A DNA stretch of 64,000 nucleotides. Origin: Siniperca chuatsi. Lineage: Eukaryota; Chordata; Actinopteri; Centrarchiformes; Sinipercidae. This document shows, piece after piece, positions 60,122-64,000 of the stretch. Where the stretch lies: contig NC_058042.1 in the NCBI RefSeq assembly GCF_020085105.1, forward strand, positions 13,019,001-13,083,000, read 5' to 3'. Position 1 is the stretch's first letter, and each line of letters starts with the position of its first letter. Under the pieces are notes generated by a model. The model searched no databases. It was not told the DNA's origin and saw only the letters and a list, made by a program, of their open reading frames with translations. The position numbers and the translations under genes are program-made.

Positions 60122-60127
60122 TTTATT
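60122..60127 (-). promoter_or_regulatory. trmt10c: trmt10c polyA signal
   Basis: TTTATT on the plus strand gives AATAAA on the minus strand, about 75 nt downstream of the trmt10c stop codon and about 110 nt from the blzf1 signal of the convergent gene. Confidence 0.6.
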
Positions 60128-60202
60128 TACCACTTGTCCTGTTTTTGACATTCCCTCAGACAGTGCTTGTAAACAGACATGTCCTCATTAAGTTACAGTT
60201 TT

Positions 60203-61762
60203 TCACTCGAAATCCCACCACGTCTTGCTTTTGCCTGCACCTTTTCTTCCCTCCATCTTGCTCTGAAATGATGTCCGTACTCTGGTTGAAGCTGGTTTGT
60301 TTTCTCTGTCACTGGCCAGTCCAGCCACTCTGTCTCTACCAGTGAACCCAGACTGTTTATGGGACCTGTAAAGACTTTGGCTCTCATTTTTAAGTGTCCT
60401 TTCACCAGATCTTAAGCACCTGTCACCGTCCTCTCTTGGTGCGTGATTTGTGACTCCCCTGACTCTGTTATTGGTAATCTCTTTCTGTGTCTGTTGTTGG
60501 TGGAAGCCATCATGCTTCCTCTTAGGCACGAACTTAAACGCCTCCTCCCATTTCCCCGTCTCCTTGAGTGTGAGCATGATGCGGATCATCTGGTCCAGAG
60601 TCAGATTTTTGGCTCCCATCTCCCAGTGGAGGAACTCATCCAGCGGTAAGCGGGCTGTGGCCAGCTTCAGACGCTTGGAATTGGCCAACGACAAGCCTGA
60701 CTGGATCGACCGGTCCACTAGAGCTCCAATGATGTACACCTTGTTGTGGTCAAACGTGTGGAGAACATTGGGGGAGTCTGCCGTGAGGTATACGAGCCGT
60801 TCACGGGGGAACAGATCGACATGCTGGCGGTCAGTGCTGGTGACGAGCAGGCGATCCCAGGCCTGTGCGCCGTATCGTTTGAGCAGCTCCTGCTTGTAGG
60901 CCCCGTCTGGCTGCAGGTTGCAGAAGTGGAGGTGGTAGGGCTCGGTGGCACGCCGGTTCCACCCTTCCACCTCCATCAGCTGGGACACTGTGTTCTCTAC
61001 CTCCCGTCTGGTCATGTTGGACTCATAGCTCATGTCAAATACCAGCGGCTGACCGAACTGCATGGCCTGGGCGCTCCTCCAGGCCAGCAGCTTGTCCAGG
61101 GAGCGGCTCCAGAACTGGAGGAGGAATGTGTTTTTAAGCCCCTGTCCTCTCTGATCATCCCCTTCCTCTGCATCGCTGTCCTGTTCTCTTTTCTGCTCCA
61201 TTGAAGCTTCCCTGTCTGCCTTCCTCTGCTGCTGCTTCTCCTTACGGGCCCTTTTATGGCCCTCCGTGATGGCCAGGTACTTCAGGTACTTCTTCCTGGA
61301 GGACTTGGTGGTGAGCTTTGCCAGCATCTGAACCTCTTCATCAGTCATCTCTTGAGGTACAAGCTTCCCAGCTTGCCGCCACATTGCAACCAGATCCCGA
61401 GTTACCTCCAGTAAAGAACTGTCATTTACAACACCTCCTGGTTCTTTGAGGTTTTCATCATCACTTGCTTCTTCTTCATCATTGACTTTCTCTTCTGATG
61501 CCGTTTGGGATCTCATTACAGATTTCCATTTTTCCAGATCTATTGTCTGTATTTCCTCGGATTTATCTCCTTTTGGCTGGAGGGCATCTTTCCACACTGG
61601 GCTTCCGGTATTGAAGTGGCGAGCATGGATGGATAGTCGGTGATGACAGGCGCTGCTGACTGGGAGAAAACTTATGGCTTTCCTCTTGGTAACACAGGAC
61701 GCCACAATATGACTGCATTTCCAGAGTTCATAAAAGCCCTGGGTAGTGAAGCACCGTAACAT
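60203..61762 (-). CDS. trmt10c: Mitochondrial RNase P subunit 1 / tRNA m1R9 methyltransferase (single exon, 519 aa)
   Basis: TRMT10C (MRPP1) is a mitochondrial SPOUT methyltransferase. With HSD17B10 it methylates purine 9 of tRNAs, and with PRORP it forms protein-only RNase P for 5' processing. The single-exon frame begins MLRCFTTQGFYELWKC, a basic and hydrophobic probable targeting peptide. A charged helical region follows (about 85-210) and then the SPOUT core: FDMSYESNMTRREVENTVSQ (243-262), YLTADSPNVLHTFDHNKVYI (325-344) and the catalytic-type Asp350 in GALVDRS. KNLTLDQMIRI and FVPKRKHDGF (411-420) match the end of the human protein (403 aa). About 100 further basic residues follow and end KTWWDFE, far longer than the human tail. 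The gene is convergent with blzf1 and divergent from txnl4b. Confidence 0.94.
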   Translation of the reverse strand: MLRCFTTQGFYELWKCSHIVASCVTKRKAISFLPVSSACHHRLSIHARHFNTGSPVWKDALQPKGDKSEEIQTIDLEKWKSVMRSQTASEEKVNDEEEASDDENLKEPGGVVNDSSLLEVTRDLVAMWRQAGKLVPQEMTDEEVQMLAKLTTKSSRKKYLKYLAITEGHKRARKEKQQQRKADREASMEQKREQDSDAEEGDDQRGQGLKNTFLLQFWSRSLDKLLAWRSAQAMQFGQPLVFDMSYESNMTRREVENTVSQLMEVEGWNRRATEPYHLHFCNLQPDGAYKQELLKRYGAQAWDRLLVTSTDRQHVDLFPRERLVYLTADSPNVLHTFDHNKVYIIGALVDRSIQSGLSLANSKRLKLATARLPLDEFLHWEMGAKNLTLDQMIRIMLTLKETGKWEEAFKFVPKRKHDGFHQQQTQKEITNNRVRGVTNHAPREDGDRCLRSGERTLKNESQSLYRSHKQSGFTGRDRVAGLASDRENKPASTRVRTSFQSKMEGRKGAGKSKTWWDFE

Positions 61763-62310
61763 TGCGATAAATTATTTCAAGCTGCAGCTGAAAATACTAA
61801 AACTATGAAATATAGACTGTAGCTACGTCTTGAAGAATTTAAACGGAACCAAAGGTGTTATCAACCCGGTTCTCTCCGTTTTCTGCTGTCATGAAAATGT
61901 TATAAGTAACATCTGCATCTTGTTAATTGTCCGAAATATCCCCGAAGTTGTGTTCACATGTCGCAGAGTGCTCGTCAAATGTATGTGGAAGGTCACGTTG
62001 TTAGACGGTGTCACACTATAATGTGTCGTAGTGGAATGCCACTACATGGCATGACCATGGACGGTATAAAGGGCATGACACAGCGTGTCTGGTGTTAAAT
62101 GTTTATCTAGCTGATCATAACACAATATTTCAACCAATAACATTTTTACTATAGCTTTCACTCGCTCTGGCGCGTCGATATAATATTTTTTCCATTAACG
62201 TTAATTTCATGTAGTTTCCAGCCGGATTTTTTCACAGAGTCGTACAGCAATAATGACGTAACTTCCTCCTGCTAGCAAAAACAAGGGAAGCTAATTTGTT
62301 AGCCACGAAA
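61763..62310. promoter_or_regulatory. Divergent trmt10c / txnl4b promoter interval
   Basis: The two start codons are 548 bp apart and point away from each other, so a shared bidirectional promoter is likely. No TATA box is evident on either side. No other gene was seen. Confidence 0.55.
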
Positions 62311-63305
62311 ATGAGTTTGTTTTTGCCAAAATTAACTTGCAAAAAAGACATAGATGAAGTTATCAAAGGTGTAGCAGAAAAAGTATTAGTTTTGAGGTTT
62401 GGGAGAGACGAAGACTCGGTTTGTCTCCATCTCGATGAGATTGTAAGCAGGACCGTTAATGCAAATAACCAAACGGCTGCTCAGTGTTAGTGTCACGACT
62501 ATTTTGCCTTTTGCTAATTTGTCATTTCTGTCAATTTTAGCTGTCAAAAACTGCCCATGACCTGAGTAACATGGCATCCATCTACATCGTTGATGTGGAT
62601 AAAGCTCCCATTTACACAAGATACTTTGACATCAGTTACATCCCCTCCACTGTTTTCTTTTTCAACGGACAGCACATGAAAGTGGATTATGGGTGAGTGA
62701 ACGTTAACAAGGTTACTGAGGTTCCCCCCGCCGCATGTGTAATTGTCTGATAAGTAGATAATTACCCTTGTCAAAATGCTTCAAAATAGGGCAGAAACTG
62801 ACAATTAATCTGCATCTCCAACATAATTTACAGAGTTAAAACCAGGGATTCTTTTTGGTATTTTTGCTTAGAAAATGACTCAAACAGTTAATCGCTTGTC
62901 AAAATGGTTGCTGAATTTTCTGTTAGTTTGAATAATCCATTAATCAACTAATCGTTTCAGCTCTACATTAAGGTCATACTTTAACTAGCCAGCCCCCAGT
63001 CTGGTCATTGAACATTAAGGATGCATATCAACACATACACAAACAAACTATAAGTTACCACATATGTGCACACTGTAATACAAAAACAGTTGGTTTGACC
63101 TCATTTGGTTCATAATGGTTTTACTTGTTTCTTTTTCAGCTCCCCAGATCACACCAAGTTTGTCGGCAGCTTCAAGACCAAGCAAGATTTCAAGGATCTG
63201 ATTGAGGTCATATACAGAGGAGCCATGCGTGGAAAGATGATTGTCCAGAGTCCCATAGATCCTCAAAATATTCCCAAATATGACCTCCTCTACCATGGAA
63301 TTTAG
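62311..63305 (+). CDS. txnl4b: Thioredoxin-like protein 4B (3 exons, 149 aa)
   Basis: TXNL4B (DLP, Dim2) is a nuclear thioredoxin-fold protein related to the U5 snRNP protein Dim1. It binds PRPF6 and is needed for pre-mRNA splicing and S/G2 progression. Exons: 62311-62442, 62541-62692 and 63140-63305, 450 nt in frame, the same length as human. It begins [20 protein letters not shown] and continues [48 protein letters not shown] and [19 protein letters not shown], ending KYDLLYHGI. There is no CxxC redox motif, as expected for this family. Confidence 0.96.
62790..62966 (+). mobile_element. ATTAATCGATTA-type MITE, copy 4 (short)
   Basis: It starts gcagaaactgacaattaatc and ends taatcgtttcagctctac, with an internal deletion relative to the ~300-bp copies. 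It lies in txnl4b intron 2. Confidence 0.55.
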
Positions 63306-63453
63306 AATCACACCTGCACTGTGCGGCCTTATGATCACAATAACCACTACTGGTTGATTAACTGACAAAAAATAGCTTTGGCTTTCAGCCACTAAGCAAC
63401 CATCTGAACAGGTTTTGATATTAAAGCTGAAGTGTTTCAGATTTGGAGACTTT

Positions 63454-63459
63454 AATAAA
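63454..63459 (+). promoter_or_regulatory. txnl4b: txnl4b polyA signal
   Basis: AATAAA lies about 150 nt after the stop codon and is the first good signal. Confidence 0.6.
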
Positions 63460-64000
63460 TATGTTAATTTCCCCATAGAAGGCAAATTACAAACAGCACA
63501 TTGCCCTTTACTTGTTCTGTTGCTATCTTTAAAGGTTCCCTGTGGAGTTTTTTTTTTATCACTATTAACGCTTTCGAGTAATGTTTTATGTGTGGCTCCC
63601 CGTTTTGACGTGATACACATTCCAGCCAGTGGTTTCACACTATTCCTCTGATCAACACATAACACGTCAAGAAATTACTACTAATACTAATTTGGAAGCT
63701 CTGTGAGACAGTGAAAAAGACTGCAATCTAGTAAATATGGATGTAAACAATGCAGGGTTTTAAACTTTTAAGAAAAAACGTTTTTGTAAATGTTTAATGA
63801 GGAAGGAAATACATTCAACACATTAAGGATACACACAATTTGTCTTGGTGAGTAACACACATATGTAAACTGACTGTAAACAACAAGAAGCTCCACAGGG
63901 CACCATTAAAGAACGTGTACACAAGAACGCTGTTTACCTAAACCTCTGGAGAATACTGTTAGTATCATGATTTTGATAAATGAGGTTCTGCAACTTTATT
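63460..64000. other. Right-edge intergenic stretch
   Basis: Nothing coding was seen. TTTATT at the extreme right edge would read AATAAA on the minus strand and could belong to a gene beyond the window, but that is only a possibility. Confidence 0.4.

Noticed and set aside
60450-61204. Two plus-strand frames of about 150 codons opposite trmt10c
   Set aside because: They are antisense shadows of a strongly conserved single-exon gene and show no recognisable family.

Overview
The window is nuclear DNA of a ray-finned fish, most likely a percomorph teleost. It holds seven vertebrate gene loci with short introns and many small DNA-transposon fossils of types common in spiny-rayed fish. Names rest on recalled vertebrate protein sequences. 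Exon borders were read by eye from splice signals and codon phase; no alignment was run.

Layout. (1) 1-3403: coding exon 1 of rasa3 on the minus strand, with part of its intron 1 running off the left edge. (2) 3404-10727: rasa3 promoter side and intergenic DNA full of MITE and SINE remnants. (3) 10728-24744, plus strand: complete tpp2 in 29 exons, including a 13-codon cassette exon. (4) 30549-35759, minus strand: a mettl21c locus with two methyltransferase modules in tandem. The seven exons join in one 592-codon frame, which predicts a single two-domain protein. (5) 39908-42789, minus strand: complete mettl21e, five exons; the human copy is a pseudogene. (6) 43667-53317, minus strand: complete ercc5 (XPG), 15 exons, with one AT-AC U12-type intron and one probable GT-AG U12-type intron. 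(7) 54447-58255, plus strand: complete blzf1 (golgin-45). (8) 60203-61762, minus strand: single-exon trmt10c with a long C-terminal tail. (9) 62311-63305, plus strand: complete txnl4b.

The block tpp2 - mettl21c - mettl21e - ercc5 keeps the order of human chromosome 13q33, without TEX30, POGLUT2 and BIVM between mettl21e and ercc5. The flanking genes blzf1, trmt10c and txnl4b lie on other chromosomes in human, so a rearrangement border falls just upstream of ercc5. The genes do not form one pathway. They cover cytosolic peptide turnover (tpp2), protein lysine methylation in muscle (mettl21c, mettl21e), DNA repair (ercc5), Golgi structure (blzf1), mitochondrial tRNA maturation (trmt10c) and splicing (txnl4b).

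The most notable signals are the tandem mettl21c fusion, a 320-bp near-identical tract between its two last-exon regions that looks like gene conversion, the U12-type introns of ercc5, the tpp2 cassette exon, and a fragment ending at the mature 3' end of 18S rRNA joined to a dispersed repeat. I saw no CRISPR array, no functional tRNA gene and no retrovirus-like element.
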